64,000 nucleotides of DNA, taken from NCBI RefSeq assembly GCF_016427505.1, contig NZ_JAELXS010000001.1, forward strand, positions 496,001 through 560,000. The letters are read 5' to 3'. Shown in pieces: positions 47,327 to 55,051 of the stretch. The position numbers and the translations under genes are program-made. The stretch is from Sphingomonas mollis. Lineage in GTDB: Bacteria > Pseudomonadota > Alphaproteobacteria > Sphingomonadales > Sphingomonadaceae. Position 1 is the first letter of the stretch, and each line of letters begins with the position of its first letter. The notes beneath the pieces were generated by a model. The model had not been told where the DNA came from. It saw only the letters and a program-made list of their open reading frames with translations, and did no database searches.

Positions 47327-48057
47327 TGGCCGACGACAGGCATATCCGCAACGAAGACCGGCTTCCCTGGCTGGAAACGGTGGATGCGGAGGACGAAGAA
47401 TCCTCCGCGCCGATCATCCGCATCATCGCGCTGGTGCTGGTCGGTCTCGCCGTGTTGGCCGGCATCGTCCTCGCCGTCCTGACCTTTCGCGGGCGTGAGG
47501 CATCGGGCACCGGCCAGCTGATCCCCGCCGCCACCACCGCCTACAAGGTGCGGCCGGAGGAACCGGGCGGCCTGAAGGTGGAGGGTGAGGGCGACAGCGC
47601 CATCGCCACCAGTGCCGGCAAGGCGGCCGGCACCGGCGCGATCGATCTCGGCGCCGTACCGGAAGCACCGATCGACACCACCCGTGCGCAACCCGCCGCC
47701 AAGGCGACCGACGACGAGGGCAGCCGTAATGCGGTCGCCGATGTGCCGGCCCGCAGCGGCAAGCTGGTCGCCGCCGCCCCGCTGACATCCTCGCGCCCCG
47801 CTGGGCAAGGCCAGTCGACGGGGGGAACGATGGTGCAGTTGGGCGCCTATCCCAGCGAAGCGGTGGCCAACGAATCATGGGGCCGCTTCGCCAAGCGCTT
47901 CGGCTATCTCGCCGCACTACCCAAAGCGGTGCAGCCGGTCGCGCGCGGCGGCAAGACGCTCTATCGCCTCCGCGTCGATGCCGGCAACGCCAATCAGGCC
48001 GCCGACCTCTGCGGCCGCCTCCGGGTCGCGGGCGAGGCGTGTTTCGTCGCCGGCTGA
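47326..48057 (+). CDS. SPOR-domain membrane protein
   Basis: A 243-residue bitopic protein: acidic cytoplasmic tail with LPWLETVDAEDEE, membrane helix (about 28-52), Gly/Ala/Thr linker and a SPOR domain (about 165-243, MVQLGAYPSEAVANESWGRFA... KTLYRLRVDAGNANQAADLC). It probably goes to the septum. ATG at 47326 overlaps the argS stop; followed closely by nagZ. The argS-SPOR-nagZ-tat order suggests an envelope operon. Confidence 0.85.
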   Translation: MADDRHIRNEDRLPWLETVDAEDEESSAPIIRIIALVLVGLAVLAGIVLAVLTFRGREASGTGQLIPAATTAYKVRPEEPGGLKVEGEGDSAIATSAGKAAGTGAIDLGAVPEAPIDTTRAQPAAKATDDEGSRNAVADVPARSGKLVAAAPLTSSRPAGQGQSTGGTMVQLGAYPSEAVANESWGRFAKRFGYLAALPKAVQPVARGGKTLYRLRVDAGNANQAADLCGRLRVAGEACFVAG

Positions 48058-48082
48058 TCATGTTTGCGGAGCACGGCCCGAT

Positions 48083-49084
48083 ATGACCCCGATGATCGTC
48101 GGGCTGAACGGCCCGACGCTGTCGCCGGTCGAGCGCGCCGCCTTCGCCGCGTCGGCACCGGCAGGCTTCATCCTGTTCGCCCGCAACGTAATCGATCCGG
48201 TCCAGTTGCGGGCGCTGACCGACGATTTGCGGATGCTGACCGGACGGGACGACCTGCCGATCCTGATCGATCAGGAGGGCGGCGCCGTCGCCCGGTTGCG
48301 GCCACCGGAATGGCCGGCGTTCCCGGCCCCGGCGCGTTTTGCCGCGTTGTACGAACAGGCACCGATGTCGGCGATTCAGGCGATGCGCGCCAATGGCGAG
48401 GCGATCGGACTGACGCTGGCGGCGGCCGGCATCACGATGAACGCCGCGCCGATGCTCGACCTCGCCTATCCCGATGCCGACCCGGCATTGGCCGACCGTG
48501 CGTTGGGCGCCGGGCCGATGCAGGTGGCGGCGCTGGCGCGGGCGATGCTGGAGGGGTTGGCGATCGCCGGCGTGACCGGTATCGTCAAGCATATGCCGGG
48601 CCATGGCAGGGCGACCGTCGATCCCCATCATGCGCTACCGATCATCACCGCCACGGCGGCAGAACTGGATCACGATATGGCACCGTTCCGAACGCTGGCC
48701 CATGCCCGCGCGGGGATGACGGCGCATGCGGTCTTCACCGCCTGGGATGCGGCGCGACCGGCAACGCTGTCGCCGACCGTCATCGACGAGACGATTCGCG
48801 GCACGATCGGCTTCGATGGATTGCTGCTGTCCGACGATCTCCACATGAACGCGCTGACGGGCGATCTGGTCGATCGGGCAATGGCGGCGGTCGCGGCCGG
48901 CTGTGATCTGGCGCTATGCTGCCGGGCGACGCCCGATGAGGCCGTGACGCTGGCGGCGGCCCTGCCGCCCATGTCGGATCGATCCCGGCGGCGCCTGCAC
49001 GACGCGATATCGACCCGGGCCACCGACCTTCCCGATCCCGCCGCGGCGATCGCGCGATGCAACGCATTGCTGGCGCTGGCATGA
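48083..49084 (+). CDS. nagZ: Beta-N-acetylhexosaminidase (GH3)
   Basis: A 333-residue GH3 enzyme. FILFARNVIDPVQL, LIDQEGGAVARL, NAAPMLDLAYP, KHMPGHGRATVDPHHALP (catalytic His/Asp loop) and LLLSDDLHMNAL (nucleophile Asp of SDD). It removes GlcNAc from muropeptides during cell-wall recycling. ATG at 48083 or 48092. It is 25 nt after the SPOR gene; tatA follows 58 nt later. Confidence 0.94.
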   Translation: MTPMIVGLNGPTLSPVERAAFAASAPAGFILFARNVIDPVQLRALTDDLRMLTGRDDLPILIDQEGGAVARLRPPEWPAFPAPARFAALYEQAPMSAIQAMRANGEAIGLTLAAAGITMNAAPMLDLAYPDADPALADRALGAGPMQVAALARAMLEGLAIAGVTGIVKHMPGHGRATVDPHHALPIITATAAELDHDMAPFRTLAHARAGMTAHAVFTAWDAARPATLSPTVIDETIRGTIGFDGLLLSDDLHMNALTGDLVDRAMAAVAAGCDLALCCRATPDEAVTLAAALPPMSDRSRRRLHDAISTRATDLPDPAAAIARCNALLALA

Positions 49085-49142
49085 CGCTGGAAATGCCCTT
49101 GAATAGCGCCTAGATGGATCATCAGCTTCAGGAGTACGCATC

Positions 49143-49382
49143 ATGGGCAGCTTCAGCCCGATTCATCTGCTCGTTCTCGCCGTCGTCGCCATCCTGCTCC
49201 TGGGCGGCGGTCGATTCTCCAGCCTGATGGGTGACGTCGCCAAGGGCGTGAAGAACTTCAAGAAGGGCATGGCGGAGCAGGACGACGATGCTGCCGCGAA
49301 GCCGGCCAAGCGTATCGAGGCCCAGACCCGCGCCGAGCCCGCGTTCGATCGCGAGGCCGATCGCGCGCGCGACGACCGCTGA
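49143..49382 (+). CDS. tatA: Sec-independent translocase TatA
   Basis: A 79-residue protein: N-terminal membrane helix with [23 protein letters not shown], then the amphipathic helix [14 protein letters not shown] and a charged tail. It forms the twin-arginine protein pore with TatB and TatC. Polar start of the tatABC group. Confidence 0.95.
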   Translation: MGSFSPIHLLVLAVVAILLLGGGRFSSLMGDVAKGVKNFKKGMAEQDDDAAAKPAKRIEAQTRAEPAFDREADRARDDR

Positions 49383-49411
49383 TCTTCCTCTACTGCTGAG
49401 GCGCGGCCTGC

Positions 49412-49825
49412 ATGTTCGATATCGCGCCGACCGAGTTGCTGCTCGTCGCCTTCGTGGCGCTGGTGGTGATCGGTCCTAAGGATTTGCCCAAGGCGATGCG
49501 GGTGGTTGGCTATTGGGTCGGCCGCGCGCGTGGTGTTGCGCGTCAGTTCCGCTCCGGCTTCGATGCCATGGTGCGCGAGGCTGAGCTGGAGGAAATGGAA
49601 AAGAAATGGGCGGCGGAGAACGAACGGATCATGCGTGAGCATCCGGCGCCGTCCGACGATCCCGACGCCATACCGGATCGCGGGTTACCTGCCGGTCATG
49701 TCCATGATGAACCGGCGCCCGACACGCATTCTACGGCGGCGGAACAGCCGATAATGGTCGAGAAGCCGGAAGTGTCGCCCGCCACGAAGGTCGAGCCCGG
49801 CCGCTCCGAAGGTGCCGCCTCGTGA
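49412..49825 (+). CDS. tatB: Sec-independent translocase TatB
   Basis: A 137-residue protein: MFDIAPTELLLVAFVALVVIGPKDLPKAMRVVG (membrane helix, then F-G-P hinge K-D-L-P-K), an amphipathic helix, and an acidic/Pro-rich tail. Binds TatC and passes folded Tat substrates to TatA. It overlaps tatC by 4 nt (GTGA). Confidence 0.95.
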   Translation: MFDIAPTELLLVAFVALVVIGPKDLPKAMRVVGYWVGRARGVARQFRSGFDAMVREAELEEMEKKWAAENERIMREHPAPSDDPDAIPDRGLPAGHVHDEPAPDTHSTAAEQPIMVEKPEVSPATKVEPGRSEGAAS

Positions 49826-50586
49826 GCGAGATCGACGAAAGCCGTGCGCCGCTGCTCGATCATCTGATCGAACTCCGCCGCCGCCTGCTGATGTGCATCG
49901 CCGCGCTGGTCGTCGCGTTCGCCATCGCCTTTTACTTCTCGGAATCGATCTTCGCGTTCCTCGTCCAGCCGCTGCTGGCGGCCGGGCAGGGGACGGTGAT
50001 CTACACCGAGATTTTCGAGGCGTTCTTCGTCCAGGTGAAGGTTTCGTTCTTCGCGGCGATGATGATCGCGTTCCCGGTGATCGCCAACCAGCTTTGGCAA
50101 TTCGTCGCGCCCGGCCTGTATCGCAAGGAAAAGCGGGCATTGCTGCCGTTCCTGCTGGCGACGCCGCTGCTGTTCATTCTCGGCGCCGCGATGGCCTATT
50201 ACATCGCCATTCCGATGGCGCTGCACTTCCTGCTCGGCTTCGATGGCGTCGTCGGCGGTGTGAAGCGAGAGGCGTTGCCGGCGATCGGCAACTATCTCTC
50301 GTTCACCATGCAGTTCCTGTTCGGCTTCGGCCTGTCGTTCCTGCTGCCGGTGCTGTTGATGCTGCTGGAACGCGCCGGCATCGTGACCCGCAAGCAACTC
50401 GTCTCGGCACGGCGCTATGCGATCGTCGGTGCGTTTGCGATCGCGGCAGTACTGACGCCGCCGGATATCGGGTCGCAGCTGCTCCTCGCGATCCCGCTCT
50501 GCATCCTCTACGAGGCGGCCCTGATCGGCATCTGGTTCACCGAACGTCGCCGCGCCCGCGAAGTCGAGGAACTCGAAGCCGAATAG
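49822..50586 (+). CDS. tatC: Sec-independent translocase TatC
   Basis: A 254-residue six-helix membrane protein. LIELRRRLLMCI, FFVQVKVSFFAAMMIAFPVIANQLWQFVAPGLYRKEKR, FGFGLSFLLPVLL. It recognises the twin-arginine signal. GTG start overlaps tatB. Ends 4 nt before a hairpin terminator. Confidence 0.96.
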   Translation: MSEIDESRAPLLDHLIELRRRLLMCIAALVVAFAIAFYFSESIFAFLVQPLLAAGQGTVIYTEIFEAFFVQVKVSFFAAMMIAFPVIANQLWQFVAPGLYRKEKRALLPFLLATPLLFILGAAMAYYIAIPMALHFLLGFDGVVGGVKREALPAIGNYLSFTMQFLFGFGLSFLLPVLLMLLERAGIVTRKQLVSARRYAIVGAFAIAAVLTPPDIGSQLLLAIPLCILYEAALIGIWFTERRRAREVEELEAE

Positions 50587-50590
50587 CAAA

Positions 50591-50621
50591 CGGGCTCCGG
50601 TGTCGACGACACCGGAGCCCG
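50591..50621. terminator. Hairpin between tatC and the entericidin-like gene
   Basis: A perfect 13-bp stem (arms 50591-50603 and 50609-50621) with a CGACG loop lies between the convergent tatC and entericidin-like genes; no strong T-tract, so the efficiency is uncertain. Confidence 0.55.
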
Positions 50622-50655
50622 CGATCCCGGACCGACCGGGCTCGGCCTCGATGGC

Positions 50656-50790
50656 TTACTTTACGTCGTTCGCGGTCTTGGCCACCGTATCCCCGGCCGA
50701 GCTGACATCCTTGCCAACGCCTTCGACCGTGTTGCAGGCCGACACCAGCAATGCGCCTGCGACCACCGCGAGACCAACCAACTTACGCAT
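50656..50790 (-). CDS. Entericidin A/B family small lipoprotein
   Basis: A 44-residue ORF: RKLVGLAVVAGALLVSAC is the lipoprotein signal (Cys19 lipidated), then NTVEGVGKDVSSAGDTV, the entericidin signature N-T-x-x-G-x-G-x-D, and a short basic end. A strong AGGAGG lies 8 nt before the ATG. Entericidins are envelope bacteriolytic/anti-lytic lipoproteins (toxin/antidote in E. coli; sigma-S controlled there). A candidate EcfG promoter lies upstream (50826-50850). Confidence 0.85.
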   Translation of the reverse strand: MRKLVGLAVVAGALLVSACNTVEGVGKDVSSAGDTVAKTANDVK

Positions 50791-50825
50791 AAGAACCTCC
50801 TGAAGGCGAAACTGCCGAAGTGAGC

Positions 50826-50850
50826 AATGTTCGGCCCGGCCGATCGTTCC
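50826..50850 (-). promoter_or_regulatory. Candidate sigma-EcfG promoter for the entericidin-like gene
   Basis: On the minus strand GGAAC (50850-50846), 16-nt spacer, CATT (50829-50826). Compared with the consensus GGAAC-N16/17-CGTT this has one mismatch in the -10. The predicted leader to the ATG at 50790 is about 30 nt. Plausible but by-eye. Confidence 0.35.
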
Positions 50851-50890
50851 ACCTGTGGATCGATGGCAAGGCCGATACCCAAAACGTTAA

Positions 50891-50937
50891 AGGCCCGAAA
50901 ACTCGACCGGGGGGGAGGGTCGATGTTTCCGGGCCTA
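50891..50937 (-). terminator. Likely Rho-independent terminator of the PhyP-like kinase gene
   Basis: Long GC-rich inverted repeat: on the minus strand GGCCCGGAAACATCGACC pairs with GGTCGAGTTTTCGGGCC (one small bulge), followed by a T-rich TTTAACGTTTT. Lies 101 nt past the kinase stop; immediately after the stop there is also an AT palindrome CCAAAAATTTTTGG (51022-51035). Confidence 0.6.
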
Positions 50938-51037
50938 TGTCGTGGACCGCGAGAGCGGGGGGGCATAAATTCGCGATCCGCAGTTAGAACGGCCGTGATA
51001 AAAACCGGTTCCGGCCGATGTCCAAAAATTTTTGGCG

Positions 51038-52624
51038 TCAGTCCCGGCCGATCACGGCAAAGGCGATTTCATACGCGCCCGTCAGCGGATCGTGATGCAA
51101 CTTCGCCCGCAACTGGCGCGACAGACCCTCCATCACCCGGCCGTACCGGGTGCGTGCCAGATCCTGCAACAGGTCGCCGTCGACCAGCGCACGCGACACG
51201 ACCCGCAGCGTCGCACGTTCTTCCTGATCGCTCGGCTTCACCGACACGCGTATCTGCGCCGACGGATCGCAGGACGAGGCCAGTTCGATCATCTCGGTAA
51301 CCAGAAAGGCTAGCGCGACCGCCACGTCCTGATTGACCAGATAGGCGTCGACATCCAGCGTGATGCCGATCGCCTGCGCCCGCTCCGACGCGGTGGCGCG
51401 GATATTGGACGCCAGTTCGCCGATCATCGTTCGCAGGTTCAGGCCGCGATGCTCCTCCAGTTCGGCGAAATGGTGACGATGCACGACTGCCAGCGCATCG
51501 ACGCGCCGCTGGATCGAGGCATAGGCGGCGGAAGCATCCGGGCTGCGCGCACCACGGGCATGGAACGCGATCAGGCTGGAGATCACCTGCAAATTATTCT
51601 TGACCCGGTGATGGACCTCCCGCGTCAGTTTCGTCTGGCGCCGCAGTCCCTCTTCCAGACCCGCTTCATGCGCCGCGACGGTTTCGCTGATCGCCCTGAA
51701 CGTCTCGCCCAGTTCGCGAATCTCCTGTGCCGGCAGGCTCGTCGCCCGCGAATCGATCACCTGACCGGGCGTGAACGCCGCCACGCTGGCCCGCAGCTGG
51801 CGCAGCGGCCGCAGCAACAGGCGATCCACCACGAACCACGCGATCCCCGCCGCCGCAGCCCACATCAACAGCGGCAGCATCAGCGCGATCACCAGCGATG
51901 ACGTGATCGGCGCACTCCGAACCTCGGTCGCCAGGACTAGACCGCCGATGCCCAATTCCGTCCGCAGCGTCTCCATGCGACGCAACGGGCCGTCGTTCGG
52001 CATCGTTTCCAGTTCCAGTACATTATCGCCGTCCACCAGCGTGCTGGCGAACGTGGTCGCGCGGCTGGTCGGCCGCCCGAGCCGACGCAGGAATTGTTGC
52101 GGGAAGAACGCGCGCGCCATGATGTCCGTCCGCGCTTCGCCGAACGACAGGACGACACCCTGATTGGGGACGATCGCCGCATCGATCGGCAGGTCGGAAT
52201 CCTCCGCACGCACCGATGGCAACAATTCGCCGCACAACAGGCGCCCGCGCCGGTCGGTGATGGCGAACCGCGCGCCGGCCGAGGCCTGTTGCGCGAATAC
52301 GCCCTGCGCCCGCGCGCAACTGGGCGCATCGGCGGGATCGGCGCCCAGCGCGTCGACCGCGACCCGCAGCGCGGTCATGTCGCCGATCAGTTCGATGGCG
52401 ATCGACCGCGCGCTTTCCGTCGCCGCAATGCGCAGACGCGCCCGCGCTTCCGAATCGGCCAGGCGGGTCGTCTGCAAGGTAGCAACGACAGCGATCAGCG
52501 CGAGCGGCAGCAACGCCGCGCTCAGGATGAGGAAAAGTTTGGCGCCCGTCGGAATCCGGCCGAGACCGGATCGACGTTCGGCGGGTGCGACGGTGACGAG
52601 GTCGGGTGCATCTGACACGGGCAT
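51038..52624 (-). CDS. PhyP-like HisKA_2 sensor protein with degenerate ATPase domain
   Basis: A 528-residue membrane protein: helix 1 (about 28-50), periplasmic domain (50-240), helix 2 (about 241-263), HAMP-like linker, HisKA_2 with EVHHRVKNNLQVISSL (His339 phospho-acceptor). The C-terminal region that should be the HATPase has lost the N-box (reads LVTEMIELASSC) and the G-boxes, so kinase activity looks impaired. In Sphingomonas sp. Fr1 an analogous protein at this locus (PhyP) was reported as a negative regulator of PhyR, consistent with phosphatase function. Downstream of nepR in the same transcript (gap 11 nt). Confidence 0.85.
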   Translation of the reverse strand: MPVSDAPDLVTVAPAERRSGLGRIPTGAKLFLILSAALLPLALIAVVATLQTTRLADSEARARLRIAATESARSIAIELIGDMTALRVAVDALGADPADAPSCARAQGVFAQQASAGARFAITDRRGRLLCGELLPSVRAEDSDLPIDAAIVPNQGVVLSFGEARTDIMARAFFPQQFLRRLGRPTSRATTFASTLVDGDNVLELETMPNDGPLRRMETLRTELGIGGLVLATEVRSAPITSSLVIALMLPLLMWAAAAGIAWFVVDRLLLRPLRQLRASVAAFTPGQVIDSRATSLPAQEIRELGETFRAISETVAAHEAGLEEGLRRQTKLTREVHHRVKNNLQVISSLIAFHARGARSPDASAAYASIQRRVDALAVVHRHHFAELEEHRGLNLRTMIGELASNIRATASERAQAIGITLDVDAYLVNQDVAVALAFLVTEMIELASSCDPSAQIRVSVKPSDQEERATLRVVSRALVDGDLLQDLARTRYGRVMEGLSRQLRAKLHHDPLTGAYEIAFAVIGRD

Positions 52625-52635
52625 GCTGCCCGGTG

Positions 52636-52794
52636 TCAGGTCAATTTGCCGAGCAAGTCGAGCAGGTCGTCCGGCACGCTTTCCTCAACCGTCTTTTGAT
52701 AGACGGAACGCAAGGCGGAGCCCATGACGCGGTCCTTTTCGGAGACGGCCGCTTTCCTGGAATCCGGCGTCTTTTTGATCTTATCCTGACCCAA
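52636..52794 (-). CDS. nepR: Anti-sigma factor NepR (short ORF, TTG start)
   Basis: A 52-residue ORF that is easy to miss. Seen: IKKTPDSRKAAVSEKDRV, then MGSALRSVYQKTVEESV, PDDLLDLLGKLT; the core x-L-R-x-x-Y-x-x-x-V-x-E-x-V-P-x-x-x-L-D-L-L-x-K-L is the NepR signature (two helices that bind EcfG and, under stress, PhyR). No ATG or GTG lies upstream in frame before a stop; TTG at 52794 preceded by GGGGGAAAG is the best start. Lies 11 nt upstream of the PhyP-like gene. Divergent from phyR. The family assignment is strong, the start is not. Confidence 0.85.
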   Translation of the reverse strand: MGQDKIKKTPDSRKAAVSEKDRVMGSALRSVYQKTVEESVPDDLLDLLGKLT

Positions 52795-52879
52795 GCTTCG
52801 CGACTTTCCCCCAGATACCGCCAGAACGCGACGGCCACGCAGTATGCCGCTTTGTAGCGCGACGTGAACAAGGGCATGA

Positions 52880-52904
52880 AACCAAAAATCGTCTCGATGG
52901 TTCC
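52880..52904 (-). promoter_or_regulatory. Candidate sigma-EcfG promoter of nepR
   Basis: On the minus strand GGAAC (52904-52900), 16-nt spacer, GGTT (52883-52880); consensus CGTT, one mismatch. About 86 nt upstream of the proposed TTG start of nepR, in the nepR/phyR divergent intergenic region. Positive feedback of the stress sigma factor on its own anti-sigma gene is known in alphaproteobacteria. Confidence 0.45.
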
Positions 52905-53024
52905 CACTCCAGTACGAAAAACCGGACGGATACCGGATTGTCGTATTCGATCATTTGCCGTTGCATCATTTTCGGGCTGACGCGTTAAGCCCGGCAGATA
53001 CGTTTCAGGGAGTTTTCATCGAAC

Positions 53025-53828
53025 ATGTCGCTCGGACAGCAACTCGCACCGCACCTTCCCTTTTTGCGGCGTTACGGCCGGGCGCTCACGGGCAGCCAGA
53101 GCCATGGCGACAAGTACGTCCGCGCCACGCTGGAAGCGATCGTCGCCGCGCCGGACCAGTTTCCCCGCGACGTGGACCCGCGTCTGGGCCTGTACCGCAT
53201 GTTTCAGGGCATCTGGTCGTCGGCCAATTACGACGAGATGGAAGATAACTTGGGCAGCGAACTGGCCGGCGCAGAGGCGGTGACGCGCGCGCGTCTTGCC
53301 CGCATGACGCCGCTGTCGCGTCAGGCGTTGCTGCTGACCGCGATGGAAGGTTTCTCGCCCGAAGACGCAGCCTATCTGATCGATGTCGATGCCGACGAGG
53401 TCGACCGGCTGGTCGCCGAGGCGCTGTCCGAGATCGAGAACCAGACCCGCGCCCGCGTGCTCATCATCGAGGACGAGCCGATCATCGCGATGGATATCGA
53501 GACGATCGTCCGCGATCTCGGCCACGACGTCACCGGCGTCGCGGTCACACGTGACGAGGCGGTCGGTCTCGCCATGGAGGATCGCCCCGGTCTGGTGCTG
53601 GCCGACATCCAACTGGCCGACGACAGCTCGGGCATTGATGCGGTGAAGGACATTCTGGCCGAATTCGAAGTGCCGGTCATCTTCATCACCGCCTTCCCGG
53701 AGCGCCTGCTGACCGGCGAGCGCCCCGAGCCGACCTTCCTCATCACCAAGCCGTTCCAGCGGTCGACGGTGAAGGCGGCGATCAGCCAGGCGTTGTTCTT
53801 CGACCAGACCACGGTGCCGGCCGAATAA
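53025..53828 (+). CDS. phyR: General stress response regulator PhyR (ECF sigma-like domain + receiver)
   Basis: A 267-residue protein: N-terminal sigma-factor-like domain (about 1-130, LPFLRRYGRALTGSQSHGDKYVRATLEAI, LLLTAMEGFSPEDAAYLI) lacking a functional DNA-binding role, and a C-terminal receiver (about 140-260, VLIIEDEPIIAMD, phospho-acceptor Asp194 in VLADIQLADDSSG, K in LITKPFQ). Phosphorylated PhyR binds NepR by partner switching and releases EcfG. Divergent from nepR; followed by a microprotein and ecfG on the same strand. Confidence 0.95.
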   Translation: MSLGQQLAPHLPFLRRYGRALTGSQSHGDKYVRATLEAIVAAPDQFPRDVDPRLGLYRMFQGIWSSANYDEMEDNLGSELAGAEAVTRARLARMTPLSRQALLLTAMEGFSPEDAAYLIDVDADEVDRLVAEALSEIENQTRARVLIIEDEPIIAMDIETIVRDLGHDVTGVAVTRDEAVGLAMEDRPGLVLADIQLADDSSGIDAVKDILAEFEVPVIFITAFPERLLTGERPEPTFLITKPFQRSTVKAAISQALFFDQTTVPAE

Positions 53829-53883
53829 ATCATCCGCACGAAACCGTTGCGGAGCTAAAACGACATTGGGAGGTTAAGGCATC

Positions 53884-54021
53884 ATGACTGATCCAGAACA
53901 GCCGGCCCATCTGACCGGCGAAGAGGCACGGGCGGGGGCAACCCCGCACATGACGCGCTATATCCTCCCGATCTCGTTGGGACTCATCATCGTGATTTTC
54001 GCGGTGCTGGTGTTTCGTTGA
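53884..54021 (+). CDS. Single-pass membrane microprotein between phyR and ecfG
   Basis: A 45-residue ORF: acidic N-terminus (TDPEQPAHLTGEEARAGATP), then one hydrophobic helix (MTRYILPISLGLIIVIFAVLVFR in shortened view, residues ~23-45). GGGAGG sits 10 nt before the ATG. No family known to me. Between phyR and ecfG, so likely a stress-regulated membrane peptide. Confidence 0.65.
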   Translation: MTDPEQPAHLTGEEARAGATPHMTRYILPISLGLIIVIFAVLVFR

Positions 54022-54143
54022 CAGATCGCCGCCCCGCGAGACCTTTGTGAATGTTGCTTCATTCGAACGGGTTGGAAAGCGGGGCGGCAACGCCTACCTT
54101 GGCGCGACGCAATTCGTGCGCCGTGCCTCATGATCGGACAAGA

Positions 54144-54791
54144 ATGACACAGCCCATGCTGCGTGACGATGACGCGGACGAGCAGGACATCGCACCGGTC
54201 GAACACGTTTCGTTGTCCGACCCCGAATTCAAGAAGCAACTGGCGCAGGTGATCCCGCACCTTCGCGCCTTTGGTCGTTCGCTCTCCGGCAGCCGCGATC
54301 TGGCTGACGATCTGGTGCAGGAAACGCTGTTGAAGGCATGGGCCGCCCGCCAGCGGTTTCAGGCCGGGACGAACATGCGCGCCTGGACCTTCATCATTCT
54401 GCGTAACCTGTATCTGTCCCAGATGCGCCGCGCCCGTTTCAAGGGCGAGTGGGACGATCTCGTCGCCGATCGCATCCTCGCGGCGCCGGCAAGCCAGGAT
54501 CGCCATGTCGAACTGGGCGATATGCAGCGTGCCCTGATGCACCTGCCGCAGCCACAGCGCGAAGCGTTGATTCTGGTCGGCGCGGGCGGATTTGCCTATG
54601 AAGAAGCGGCGGAAATCTGCAACGTGGCCGTCGGCACGATCAAGAGCCGCGTCGCCCGTGGCCGCGTCGCACTGGAAGCATTGTTGACCAACGGTGCCCT
54701 GCCGTCACGTCGCGATCACGAAGTCGACAGCAGCAAGACGGCGCTCGATTCGATCATGGGCGATGTGGACCACCTCAGCCGCGGACGTTGA
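54144..54791 (+). CDS. ecfG: ECF sigma factor EcfG
   Basis: A 215-residue sigma factor. Region 2: FKKQLAQVIPHLRAFGRSLSGSRDLADDLVQETLLKAW, NMRAWTFIILRNLYLSQMRR; region 4: LMHLPQPQREALILVGAGGFAYEEAAEICNVAVGTIKSRVARGR. This is the EcfG (general stress) type; it directs RNA polymerase to GGAAC-N16/17-CGTT promoters. ATG at 54144 begins a family-like N-terminus; ATG 54156 is an alternative. Upstream frame to 54051 is not coding-like. Confidence 0.95.
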   Translation: MTQPMLRDDDADEQDIAPVEHVSLSDPEFKKQLAQVIPHLRAFGRSLSGSRDLADDLVQETLLKAWAARQRFQAGTNMRAWTFIILRNLYLSQMRRARFKGEWDDLVADRILAAPASQDRHVELGDMQRALMHLPQPQREALILVGAGGFAYEEAAEICNVAVGTIKSRVARGRVALEALLTNGALPSRRDHEVDSSKTALDSIMGDVDHLSRGR

Positions 54792-54810
54792 GGTGATGGA
54801 TGTCGCGTCG

Positions 54811-54990
54811 TCAATGATGGCGCGACGCGGGTCCATCCATCCGACGCAGCAACTCGATCATGTCCGCCGGCAGATCGGCAGCGGTATAGGCATTGCGCAA
54901 CGCGCCGCCGATCGCGTCATAATCGCGCGGGCGCCGAACGAATTGTTCGCCGCCGTCCCGTTCGATCACAAGGCTGGTTGACCATGACAT
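54811..54990 (-). CDS. Small NepR-like ORF convergent with ecfG
   Basis: A 59-residue ORF ending 20 nt past the ecfG stop on the opposite strand. Its C-terminal half, DAIGGALRNAYTAADLPAD then MIELLRRMDG, follows the NepR pattern: both share G-x-ALR-x-x-Y, a P-x-D turn and a following L-L segment, as in the window's nepR (MGSALRSVYQKT...PDDLLDLLGKL). A good AAGG lies 5 nt before the ATG. It may be a second anti-sigma factor, a partner of PhyR, or an unrelated small helical protein; the match is short and by eye. Confidence 0.55.
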   Translation of the reverse strand: MSWSTSLVIERDGGEQFVRRPRDYDAIGGALRNAYTAADLPADMIELLRRMDGPASRHH

Positions 54991-55051
54991 GCCGCCTTAA
55001 ACGTATGGGCGGCGCTTTCGTTTCGTTCGGCCTCGCATCCGTGACGATCGG

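Noticed and set aside
51022..51035. Perfect 14-nt palindrome CCAAAAATTTTTGG after the PhyP-like stop
   Set aside because: It is too short and AT-only in the centre to act as a terminator by itself, and no operator of this shape is known to me; kept as a note with the terminator.
55000..55024. GAAAC-N16-CGTT resembling an EcfG promoter upstream of the NepR-like ORF
   Set aside because: The transcript would begin only about 3 nt before the ATG and would drop the AAGG ribosome site, and the -35 has one mismatch.
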